In this document: positions 56,001-64,000 of the stretch, piece by piece
Layout: each line of letters begins with the position of its first letter
How positions within the stretch are numbered: the stretch's first letter is position 1
From: Cercospora beticola
Taxonomy: Eukaryota; Ascomycota; Dothideomycetes; Mycosphaerellales; Mycosphaerellaceae
Direction of reading: 5' to 3'
Assembly (NCBI RefSeq): GCF_033473495.1
Contig: NC_088938.1
Coordinates: 1,922,001 to 1,986,000 of the forward strand
Length of the DNA: 64,000 nucleotides
The notes under the pieces: generated by a model
Databases searched by the model: none
The model's input: the letters and a program-made list of their open reading frames with translations, nothing else
Told to the model about the DNA's origin: nothing
Program-made: the position numbers and the translations under genes

Positions 56001-57702
56001 CACAATCTTCGGCCATGTAAAACGCAGAAAGTCGAACTCCGCAACCGTGCTTCGACACAGGAACAAGCATCGTGAGACTCACGCCCCGGTCGAGGTTGCT
56101 CAAAGTGGCAAGGGCGTTGGAAGGACAGCTCTGAGCGAGGCCAGGGGGAGCTCAATGTATCTCACTACCTATATCAGCAGTGCCTATTGGCTCTTCCAGT
56201 GAACACAGATGATCGGAATTCCATTTCCGACATGCTGCTGCCTCGAGCAATGTTCGGTGGAGGATTCTTGGAGGAACAAGGTGCAAGTGCACCATCGTCC
56301 ACTCGACGGTGCCTGTGCAACGCCTTCTCCTTCCCTTTCTTCGTACTGGGTCCCTTCCTTCTATCGCCTCGTACTGCACGCAGCTCTCCAACGCCCGCCA
56401 ACTCCACATTGGGCCAAGGCGCTGCAGACTTGCAACATGCCTCGCAGTAGAGCATGAATGATGCTATATCAGCTTGGGGTAGTCTTGTACATTACCTCTG
56501 GCTGCGCCCACTCATCTTTCTTCGAAGTGATCTGAGCTCGATGGCGCGAAGTTGGTCGTCACTGCATTGCCCTACAATGTAAGAGGGTGCTTCCGGGCGC
56601 TCGATCGCCTGTGTCCAACCAAGTATCGTCTTGACTTCCCAGCTTGTCCTATCGTACTTGAATCCTGCATCTGGTCGAGATATATACGAGATAGCACGCA
56701 GAGGTTGGCGAAAAGGGCGAATGAAACGTAGGGATGCGCCGCGGTCATCATGCTGGCCACTTCTTTTTACTCGTGCAGAAGAAAGGGCTCGATGGGGCTC
56801 AGAATGAGACACTTGTACGGTCGTGACGATTCTGTTCATACCACTCTTGCAAAGGTGGGCTGCAGATTGAGTTCAGGTGACAGGATGAGACGACCGCAGG
56901 ATAATCGAGAGGTTGAGCAAAACTGCGAGCAAGTGGGGGACCAGCAAGAGCGCGATCCAGGACCTTGACGAGGGCGCTGATGCGAAGCACTCCTTGTTTC
57001 TGACTGACATATGTTTCCATCAGCACGTTCTTTGGGTCGAAGGTGTTCGTAAGCATTGACAACTGGGAAGACAACCTAGGGTTGGCAGATACGCTCACCA
57101 TGCCAGTGAAATGGTTGCACCTCTCACACTACTCTCGTACTCTGCAACAAATGTACGGCTGGAGGCAGGAAAGATAGCCTAGGGTGGCGAGAGGTCAACG
57201 CGCATGACCGACAGCTTCGAGACCACCTATTGCGTAGTCCAACGAGGCAGTGCTTCGCCGCACTGAAGCCACTGATCGGAATCTAGACGACTGGGTCCGT
57301 ACACCCTCTCCCAGCTCTGTCGCGCCGAGCGACATCCCGAGTCGTCTCACACATTGTCCGATGAACAAGGTTTACGCATCTCCGATGTTGGGCACCATCG
57401 CAGGATCGGCATGCCTCGTGCTGCGAATGTCGATCTGGCCATATTGGTTGATGTTGAGACGCTCCCAAACACTTTGTTTTGTTCCACAGTGATGGTAACT
57501 GTTTGAGTGGTGAATGAGGATGCTCCTGGTCGGTCGTACATGCGTGGCGTCTTGCGCGTCTCTGGCTCAAACCTCTAGGCGCATGGCGCGGAGCTCGCGT
57601 AAAAGGTCTGCGGCGTATTCACGGTCGCTCAGGCAAGCACTGGGACGTTGCATTGCAAGTAGTGTGTTGTGACGCTTTCGTGTCCGCGATCTTGTTACTG
57701 CT

Positions 57703-57717
57703 CACGTGGCTCACGTG
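57703..57717. promoter_or_regulatory. Paired E-boxes (CACGTG) upstream of U2
   Basis: Two perfect CACGTG palindromes start at 57703 and 57712, nine bases apart, about 225 bp before the U2 start. CACGTG binds bHLH factors such as Cbf1 and Pho4. Close pairing suggests function, but this is motif evidence only. Confidence 0.45.
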
Positions 57718-57740
57718 ATGGTCGTTGATGCCAAGCATCG

Positions 57741-57761
57741 TGAAGTGAAGTTTTCACTTCA
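57741..57761. promoter_or_regulatory. 9-bp inverted repeat upstream of U2
   Basis: TGAAGTGAA and TTCACTTCA are separated by GTT. It is a perfect inverted repeat about 180 bp before U2, possibly a factor-binding palindrome. Confidence 0.35.
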
Positions 57762-57840
57762 ACATTCACCGCGCACAAAATTGTCAGAATTTCGCGCGCG
57801 CCCCAGGCAGCAATGAACGTCTCAGTGATCCTGAGCTCTC

Positions 57841-57845
57841 ATTGG
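57841..57845 (-). promoter_or_regulatory. Inverted CCAAT box upstream of U2
   Basis: ATTGG (CCAAT on the minus strand) lies about 100 bp before the U2 5' end, a usual place for a CCAAT-binding complex in fungal Pol II promoters. Confidence 0.35.
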
Positions 57846-57962
57846 TCAGATGTTTTGTTGATTCTGAGCGGGCCGCAGCCCTCGCCGGCACTACAAGAAG
57901 GGCTTTCTTCCCCTACCAAACCTCTTCTTCTTTTCCCCAGCTCTCTTTGCCTTTTGGCTTAG

Positions 57963-58017
57963 GTCAGTCACACTTCCACCTCTTCGATCCATTGCACAAC
58001 CGCTAACAGTTCAGAAG
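57963..58017 (+). other. Spliceosomal-type intron 1 in U2
   Basis: A 55-nt insert beginning GTCAGT and ending AGAAG, with branch-like GCTAAC at 58002-58007. Removal joins TTGGCTTAG to ATCAAGTG, the invariant U2 order. The nearer CAG at 58014 would leave three extra bases, so AAG is preferred. Confidence 0.88.
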
Positions 58018-58027
58018 ATCAAGTGTA

Positions 58028-58083
58028 GTGAGTTTGGCGCCACATCCCGAGTTCAATGACTGCTTGTTGACCACTGCTCCCAG
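58028..58083 (+). other. Spliceosomal-type intron 2 in U2
   Basis: A 56-nt insert with a consensus donor GTGAGT and acceptor CCCAG. Branch candidates are GTTGAC (58066-58071) and AATGAC (58055-58060). Removal joins ATCAAGTGTA to GTATCTGTTC, an exact match to the invariant segment, and rebuilds GUAGUA. Confidence 0.92.
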
Positions 58084-58232
58084 GTATCTGTTCTTTTCAG
58101 TTTAATCTCTGAAACGTCACTACGGTGACCTTCTAGATTATTCTTATTTTTTGAACCAGTCTCTGGGCCGCTGAGCTTGCTCATGTCCAGTGGCACCGTG
58201 TCGCTGGCCTTGCACTGCCGCCTGCTGACGCG

Positions 58233-58539
58233 AACACCTTTCATCAGTCTCTCGCAACTGCGGGCACCTGGAGAAGAGTGTGCGGCCTTCGAGGTATCGT
58301 TGATGCCGAGTGGTGGAATCTTCGACGCGCCATGGCAGGAAAACAGGAGTCGAGAACATGTGTCGGCCGGACCAGGCCAAATCTATTAAGTGCAAGCGCT
58401 CGCTGATCTATAATGCTGCCGCCCCGCAAACTCCTGACGGCAGCAGTTTCCGACAGAAGCGCCTCTATCCTGTTGTACAATGCTTTGAGCAGAGAGTGAT
58501 TTCTCCCAAACGACCATCTTACATGCGACTCGTATCCAA
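58233..58539. other. Intergenic region between U2 and FAM210-like
   Basis: About 300 bp of convergent 3' flanks. No gene is recognised. Confidence 0.4.
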
Positions 58540-59392
58540 TTACGCCGGTGTTGGCTTCGGCTTGCCAATTTGCCAGCCCCATTTTCGCAGTTGTTTGACG
58601 ACCTTTGGTGTTATGGCCAGGGTGATGGGGATTCGGAAGAAAATGAGCGACTTGTGCACGCCATATGCGAGCAGGAGTTGTGTACCAAGACCTACTATTA
58701 TCAGCCCATGTGGTAGTGCAAGACATGCTACTCGATGACCTACCTGGATTCTTACTCTTCGCTTGTTCAGCAACCTGGTCGCCGGCCTCACGCGCTGCAG
58801 CCGCAGCTTCTTCCGCAGCACTTGCCTCCTTTTCGAGTCGTCTGTCCTTCAAACTCGGCATGACCTTCTCGGCGATGTCCCAGAAGCCATCCATAATTTT
58901 GTGCTCTATCTCCGCTATCCGCTCCGTGCCAAACCACTTCACTGCTAGGAAGCAGAACGGGAAGTCGAGCACTGATAGGCCGAGATAGATGCCTGTCACT
59001 GTCCAACCGTACTTCCGCGACATCTCCTTCATCCGCTCCGACAGAGATCGGGGCTTTGCGCCATCTGCTGCCTGACTGCTGTAACCCCGACGCGTCCGTA
59101 CATTCGGCCTGGCTTTGCCTTGGACTGTCCGCCACAGTCTTTTCCCTAGCAACGCGTTTGCATTCCCGCTCGTCAATCCTCGCCTTTGAGGAGCTGTTGG
59201 GCTCGGAAGTTGTGGTAATCGTCTCGCGATTGTTTGCCTCATCGGCGCCCGCAGCGTGGCATCGTGGAATGCCGTCTGGCGGAAGAGCTGCAGTAGTCGC
59301 GGTGACTTGAGCATGACCGGTTGCGATCGACGTTGTCGTATGGAGATGATGGGCGATCGATGCTCGCGAAATATTCCTCGCAGCCTTGACAT
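58540..59392 (-). CDS. Mitochondrial FAM210/DUF1279-domain protein
   Basis: Exons are 59392-58744 and 58691-58540, giving 266 aa. The N-terminal about 115 residues are Arg-, Ser- and Gln-rich with almost no acid, a mitochondrial targeting pattern. The DUF1279 domain starts with LSERMKEMSRKYGWTVTGIYLGLSVLDFPFCFLAVKWFG. After an acidic Ala/Glu-rich helix interrupted by the intron it ends with GLGTQLLLAYGVHKSLIFFRIPITLAITPKVVKQLRKWGW. Two membrane segments are expected, in the inner membrane. Relatives include human FAM210A/B and yeast Nat2; the molecular role is poorly defined. An alternative start is the in-frame ATG at 59314. Confidence 0.87.
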
Positions 59393-61015
59393 CACATCAC
59401 AGCCCCGAACGTAGCTTTTGACGCTGCGGGCCGACCCTGTGCCAAGCCTGCTCTCTCGCTGATGAGCGCACAAGACGGGCTCAGGTCCTGCTCTTTCGCT
59501 CGTCGTACACCGAGATTTCAGGCAGTTTCACGGCACGACCACGTCTGCAGCAGATGGTTGCGTTTTGTTTCCGCGTGACAGTCTCACTTGTTGCTAAGAT
59601 GCACGCCGAGAAACCTACAGAGGTTCTACCGGACCCTCTCCGTCGCTTCCCAGCGTGAGGCTCGAGGCGGCGAATCTGGTTGCGACTGTGCCGCGCATCT
59701 CCAAAGTTAAATCCAGGAATATGACGGCGCTTTGATGCCCAAGTTTCTTCGTGTGTTGGGCTCGTGCATTGTCTCGAGGCAGAGAGGAGTTACGATTGGC
59801 ACTGTGTGCTGCGCGTAGCCGACTCCAATTTCACGGCAACCCGAGTCTCGAGCACTGGAGCCGGCGAGGCCGTGAGCAGGCTGCACAGCTGGCCCTTGGG
59901 AGACCCGCTGATGAATCGCCATCGTCGTAAGCGAAGGGACAGCGACAAGATCACACGCGCAAGGACCAATAGTCGCGGCGGATGCTGGCGAGGATGCTCA
60001 AGCTCCTCCGCAGGCGTTCGATCGAATGGTCTGGTTGTCGGCTAGCTTCCGATTCCTTCGCAGCCATGCGCCTGGTTTTGCTGTAACTACCGCATTCGAA
60101 GCTGTCGAGCACATATCGTACGCTACGGGGTCTGCTCGTCGACGCCAGGCGCAGCGGATAGGTAGTGATCTGCATGCCTGCTGAACGCGCCACAATGTAG
60201 TGCCACCAACCGAACCAGAAGCACAGCAGAGTGGAAAGGATTCTAAAGCCTGGGTATGGGGGTCACTAATTTCGGTTCCGAAGGCGTCACTTGGGGCTGC
60301 TGGAGATACATGTGGTTGTAATGAATGACTTCGCACGCCGTCAGCCGTGCAACATGGCTCATTCGCGGCGGGACGATTGTCGCTGCATCAGAATGCGGCT
60401 CTAATGGTGCTGATAAGAATGCCTGAGGGCCGCAGGTGATTGCGGCTGATATTGGCTAAAGTCAATATCTTACCCTTCGGGGCGGTCGCCCGCATAACGT
60501 GATGGCAGCCCTCGTCTGTCTCGAACTCTATATTAGCATCCCTCGGCATGTGGCTGAGGAGCATGCACGCAAACGGTTAACTTTGGGACGCGCACATCCT
60601 GGCAAGGATGTGGTGGGAAAGTGACTCCTGGCGACGTTCTTCCACTGCCTCTCCGCGCTGTCATTGAAACGCAGCGGGTGGAGCATTAGCTCAGTCGCAG
60701 CCGCCTTTACTTCGCATTTGCGTGAAGCTTATTTGGAGCCTTTTTCTAGGACACTGCGTGCCCGAAACGGCTTTCATCAGCCCGGCCTTGACGCGACAGG
60801 GTGCTGCTGCGAGCACATGTGAGGCTGCCGGCTCGCCAGCAGACGCAGCAGCAGACATAAAGGCCTCCAGCCCGGTGGCTCACCCAGGGTAAGCCCACCC
60901 CATTATTCTGTGCTACGACTTGACTTGATCTCTTTCCCTTGCTCCCCAATCGCTACGCCCTCGCACTCCACCTGTGCCCTCTGACATTCGCATTACGTGC
61001 CACCGACGAGCCGCC
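59393..61015. other. Gene-poor stretch
   Basis: About 1.6 kb. No supported gene and no recognised RNA. A TAGCTCAGTCG sequence near 60688 resembles a tRNA A box, but no matching B box follows. Confidence 0.4.
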
Positions 61016-61420
61016 ATGTATATACACCCAGGCCTCGCCGTCACCTTCGCCACCTACCCGAGTCCTCCCTCGCTGGCCGCTGATACGCCTCTGCAATACC
61101 CCGACGACGAGCTGTTCCTCATGGGCGCCAACACGAACGTCAATGTCGATGGCGTTGGCGTGCTCAACTACCAGAGGGCCATCGACATCGCTCGTAACTC
61201 GGAAGGCGAGCTGGACCCCATGGTGTCCGCATATCTGGAAGGAGCCCTCACAGACATCTGGAACCGCGTCACGCTCCAACCCGACGAATATGTCATGACC
61301 AAGGACGAGTTTGCCGTCTTCAACTTCTACCGCCGCCGCTTCGAGGAGAACGAAGTTGCGGAGCACGCTGTTGCACGATACTGGGCCAACACGTACGAAT
61401 GTCCTGCTGCTTCCACATAG
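61016..61420 (+). CDS. Hypothetical protein
   Basis: A 134-aa single-exon frame starting MYIHPGLAVTFATYPSPP, with a strong context (GCCGCCATG). The body is acidic and helical: NYQRAIDIARNSEGELDPMVSAYLEG, then LTDIWNRVTLQPDEYVMTKDEFAVFNFYRRRFEEN. One Cys lies near the end and there is no membrane segment. Codon pattern and start context support a real gene. I do not recognise the family. It ends 190 bp before the PNGase A gene on the same strand. Confidence 0.6.
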   Translation: MYIHPGLAVTFATYPSPPSLAADTPLQYPDDELFLMGANTNVNVDGVGVLNYQRAIDIARNSEGELDPMVSAYLEGALTDIWNRVTLQPDEYVMTKDEFAVFNFYRRRFEENEVAEHAVARYWANTYECPAAST

Positions 61421-61609
61421 GTCTTGTGAGTATGCCGACTTCCGAGCTTGGATATCGATTCGCTCTTGGCCTGCGATCAGTGGCCCACCTCTTGCCGTCC
61501 CAGTCAACACCACAATCACGCATAGCATCGATTCGGACGACACAGCTAACACCATTCCGTCAGCAGATTCTCCTGCATGCGCCTGCATCACCAATAGCTT
61601 CGTCGCACC

Positions 61610-63757
61610 ATGTCAGGTCAAGGGGCCGACCGCAACGATGAGAAGAACGCCGTGTCACGTCTGCTGGATCCGCCTGGATCGTTCATCTGCGGGGACAGGG
61701 TGGGTTCTTCACACATCACCTTGCCAGTACTGAGCCCCACCCGGCGGATTTTGCTCGGGATGATGGGAGGAGCTCTCGCACTTGCGTTGCTCGTCACCGT
61801 CTGGCCGGAGAAGCCCTTCGCTTGGGGGTCGCGGCCCGCGATAACAACACTCTCCAGAGTGAAGGTTCCCAGTGCTCACATTCATACACTATCCGATACA
61901 CTGTCCGAGGTCTTCGAAGTCTACCCTCCCGTTCTTGCCGTGACTCCGAAAGGTGATCTCGAGATCACTGATGGCTCTTCCAACGCAAGTGTTGCCGTCA
62001 TACCAAGCACAAAGCCGACATGCCAAAGCACATTAGTGCAACACTCATTCGCCAACTCATATGGACAACCATACGTTGGGGACTACTCGCCACCACCATG
62101 TGACTTCAACCGAGTCACCTTCAACCTGACTGTGCAGGCAGCAGGCAGGCAATACGACCGCCTTGGGTCGATCTCTTTCGGCGATATCGAGCTCTTTCGC
62201 ACCTCAACTGCAGAGCCTACGAAGAATGGCATTACCTGGACCTATCTCAAAGACATGACAAGCTTCTTGCCGCTTTTCCGAGCACAACAGAAAATTATAT
62301 TCGATCTTGGAAACCTAGTGAACGATATCTATACAAGCCCATTCAATGTGACCCTTACTGCAGCATTTTTCACAGTTCAAGACGGTCCTACACCGGCCGA
62401 TGTTATAATTCCTATCTCCAAACGACAAGGTGCTACAGGCCAGGCTAGCTTCTTTAAGTTTCCACAAGACAAAGCAATCAATGCAATCACCCTGCCACAA
62501 AATACTCGCAAAGCAGTTTTCACAATTGCTGCCACTGGCCAAGCACAGGAAGAGTTCTGGTGGGGCAACGTTCCACAGTCTGAGACCAACGTCTTCCCGG
62601 GCAACGATTCTCTGGCTGGCTTTTCTCCCTTCCGCGAGGTCCAACTGTACATTGATGATCTGTTGGCAGGCGTTGCGTGGCCCTTCCCTGTCATCTTCAC
62701 TGGGGGCGTAGTTCCAGGGCTCTGGCGGCCAGTTGTTGGCATTGATGCCTTCGACCTCAAGGAGGAAGAGATTGACATCACACCCTGGTTGGGCTTACTT
62801 TGCGACGGGAAGAGTCACACCTTTGAGCTTCGTGTCTCTGGATTCAATGATAGCTCGGATGGTACCGCATATGCCTCCAATACTACAGGTACTACTTGGT
62901 GGCTGAGTGGGAAAGTCTTTACATGGCTCGATCGTCCAGGCCATGTAACTACTAGCGGCCAACTGAAACGCCTTGCGCCGGACCCTTCCTTCAAAATTGC
63001 TTCGCAGGTCTATCATTCGTCGAACGGGTCGAATCTGACTCTTACGTACGAAGTCGAAGCGTCTCGGCACCTGTCAGTCTCCTCACAGATCCAACTCTCT
63101 GATGGCTCGGTGACAGTCGCTTGGACACAGCAGCTTCAATATTCTAACAGTGGCAACTACACATCGACTGGAGATCAGACGAATACTGCGCGCACCACTG
63201 GTCAATACAGGTCATCTGGTGGTTACTATCGCACATTTGAATACCCCATCTATTCTCACAGCACCCAGCAGTCGATCGATGGTAATCTCACGTTGACTGC
63301 GACAGTCAATCGCAGCAAGAACATGCAGACTATAGGCCGCCTGGCATTTCCCATAGGAATAGAGCCGTATGCAGCGGTGAACGCTTCTCAAGCAGAATTC
63401 ACGGCATTCCAGGGCGCTGCGTTGCGAACTTCTCAAAACGGCAGTGCTTACTACACTGCGAATCAGACCGAGCACACATCATATGGCTACGGTAATACAA
63501 CACAGCACATGAGCCTTTTCGGAGTCCGGTCCTCTGAAGATTCGGACAGTGATGGCATGCCGAAGATCACGCACACCAAGGAGCTTTTCCACCGCCAGGT
63601 TCTTGCCGTCAACGACAGCGTCGTTCAGGATGAGGAGAGTTTAATGGGCGTGAGCATCGGACACCGTCACGGGCATCGTCACCACACGGCAGGCGATGGC
63701 GAAGGGATGGCCCTATCAGGCACTCCGGGAAAGGGAGCATGGGTTCGTGGTTGGTGA
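61610..63757 (+). CDS. PNGase A-like glycoamidase (peptide N-glycanase, acidic type)
   Basis: A 715-aa single exon. It has a cytosolic N-terminus of about 45 residues, one membrane anchor (ILLGMMGGALALALLVTVW) and a lumenal or extracellular domain with many N-glycosylation sequons. Family features are the VFEVYPPVLAV start of the catalytic region, PPPCDFNRVTFNLTVQAAGRQYDRLGSISFGDIELFRTSTAEP, GITWTYLKDMTSFLPLF, FWWGNVP and VIFTGGVVPGLWRPVVGIDAFDL. PNGase A enzymes release N-glycans from glycopeptides. The anchor suggests a type II membrane form rather than a secreted one. A His-rich segment lies at the C-terminus (GHRHGHRHH). Confidence 0.9.
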   Translation: MSGQGADRNDEKNAVSRLLDPPGSFICGDRVGSSHITLPVLSPTRRILLGMMGGALALALLVTVWPEKPFAWGSRPAITTLSRVKVPSAHIHTLSDTLSEVFEVYPPVLAVTPKGDLEITDGSSNASVAVIPSTKPTCQSTLVQHSFANSYGQPYVGDYSPPPCDFNRVTFNLTVQAAGRQYDRLGSISFGDIELFRTSTAEPTKNGITWTYLKDMTSFLPLFRAQQKIIFDLGNLVNDIYTSPFNVTLTAAFFTVQDGPTPADVIIPISKRQGATGQASFFKFPQDKAINAITLPQNTRKAVFTIAATGQAQEEFWWGNVPQSETNVFPGNDSLAGFSPFREVQLYIDDLLAGVAWPFPVIFTGGVVPGLWRPVVGIDAFDLKEEEIDITPWLGLLCDGKSHTFELRVSGFNDSSDGTAYASNTTGTTWWLSGKVFTWLDRPGHVTTSGQLKRLAPDPSFKIASQVYHSSNGSNLTLTYEVEASRHLSVSSQIQLSDGSVTVAWTQQLQYSNSGNYTSTGDQTNTARTTGQYRSSGGYYRTFEYPIYSHSTQQSIDGNLTLTATVNRSKNMQTIGRLAFPIGIEPYAAVNASQAEFTAFQGAALRTSQNGSAYYTANQTEHTSYGYGNTTQHMSLFGVRSSEDSDSDGMPKITHTKELFHRQVLAVNDSVVQDEESLMGVSIGHRHGHRHHTAGDGEGMALSGTPGKGAWVRGW

Positions 63758-64000
63758 GAAGGATGCTGGTGGCTAACGTTAAGCGCGGTTGATATTCGGT
63801 TTGGGGATCAGCTGCGCGGCTGCACAGTGTATACTTTTAACCAGCGTATTCGAGAGGCAATCTCCTGGGGTGCCACGTATTGCTTCGCCTTGTGCTCAGC
63901 ACATACTTCATACGTAAGCTGAGAAAGAGAAACATAACAACTGCATGGCTCCGCAGCATCAGCAATCTGGGTGAAGATGTTGTCCCGGCCAGAATGCTTG
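63758..64000. other. Right edge
   Basis: 3' flank of the PNGase A gene. Nothing further is recognised in about 240 bp. Confidence 0.4.

Larger units (their letters stand above)
56001..57938. other. Gene-poor stretch upstream of U2
   Basis: About 1.9 kb without a supported protein gene. Minus-strand patches such as 56492-56839 contain protein-like sequence but no family, start or partner exon. The last 240 bp hold promoter-like elements for the U2 gene: two CACGTG boxes, a 9-bp inverted repeat and an inverted CCAAT box, listed separately. Confidence 0.4.
57939..58232 (+). ncRNA. U2: U2 spliceosomal snRNA, interrupted by two introns
   Basis: U2 base-pairs with the intron branch site and with U6. 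Exon segments are about 57939-57962, 58018-58027 and 58084-58232. Joined, the 5' domain reads CTCTCTTTGCCTTTTGGCTTAG, then ATCAAGTGTA, then GTATCTGTTCTTTTCAG, the near-invariant U2 sequence. Stem-loop I is GCC-UUUU-GGC (57950s). The branch-site recognition hexamer GUAGUA spans the second splice junction. Stem IIa pairs TTTCAG (58095-58100) with CTGAAA (58109-58114). Stem IIb is GTCAC-TACG-GTGAC (58116-58129). The Sm site is ATTTTTTG (58146-58153). Stem III lies at 58163-58190 with inner GAGC/GCTC. Stem IV is at 58203-58221, with a TTGCACT loop like the U2B'' site. Both ends are approximate. It converges with the FAM210-like gene. Confidence 0.93.

Noticed and set aside
58053..58395. Short minus-strand frames overlapping U2
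   Set aside because: They overlap the conserved RNA elements and have no protein features; the RNA explanation accounts for the sequence.
60670..60750. Possible tRNA because of TAGCTCAGTCG (A-box-like)
   Set aside because: No B box follows within the needed distance and no cloverleaf can be drawn.

Overview
The window is nuclear DNA of a filamentous ascomycete. It has dense, monocistronic genes on both strands, short GT-AG introns of about 48-80 nt with CTAAC/CTGAC-like branch sites, and a set of Pezizomycotina-type genes (Ima1, Mlh2-like MutL, Rsc4, fungal complex I accessory subunit, paired DUF7918-like genes, F-box paralogs, secreted repeat proteins). Intron style and gene families suggest Dothideomycetes, perhaps Mycosphaerellales; this placement is inference.

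Layout. 1-2072: no supported gene, but a MITE-like element with terminal inverted repeats and TAA flanks (666-1130). 2073-9817: mitochondrial ribosomal protein uL29m, an Mlh2-like MutL protein, a DsbA/thioredoxin-fold protein and the tandem-bromodomain RSC subunit Rsc4. 11456-16900: a small CxxCxGxG protein, a charged protein with a J-domain-like tail, an acidic/lysine-rich protein, and a secreted protein built of 17 cysteine-rich repeats. 17873-29566: vacuolar-type amino acid transporter, mitochondrial Holliday junction resolvase (Cce1/Ydc2), a short hypothetical, TatD nuclease, two adjacent DUF7918-like genes, complex I PSST/NDUFS7, and TRAPPC2L/Tca17. 30937-34998: two F-box paralogs, the second with a nonsense codon, and a Gly/Ala/Asn-rich secreted protein. 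35674-44140: SDR, Zip3/HEI10-like RING/coiled-coil protein, complex I 21.3 kDa subunit, sugar/inositol-type MFS transporter, a truncated P450 and a small hypothetical. 45796-56000: amidohydrolase, GH3 beta-glucosidase with PA14 insert, Ima1, and a GT2 glycosyltransferase. 57939-59392: a U2 snRNA gene and a FAM210/DUF1279 mitochondrial protein. 61016-63757: a hypothetical and a PNGase A-like glycoamidase.

Main discovery. The segment at about 57939-58232, which has no plausible protein gene, reads as a U2 spliceosomal snRNA gene interrupted by two mRNA-type GT-AG introns (57963-58017 and 58028-58083). Removing them restores the conserved U2 5' domain. The second intron divides the branch-site recognition hexamer GUAGUA in half. 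The Sm site and stem-loops I, IIa, IIb, III and IV can all be seen. The RNA that recognises intron branch sites would thus itself need splicing before it can work.

There is no operon-like organisation. Several genes share a cellular location without forming a cluster: the mitochondrial products are uL29m, NDUFS7, the 21.3 kDa subunit, the Cce1 resolvase and the FAM210-like protein. All exon boundaries were read by eye from splice motifs, frame and family resemblance, without transcripts.
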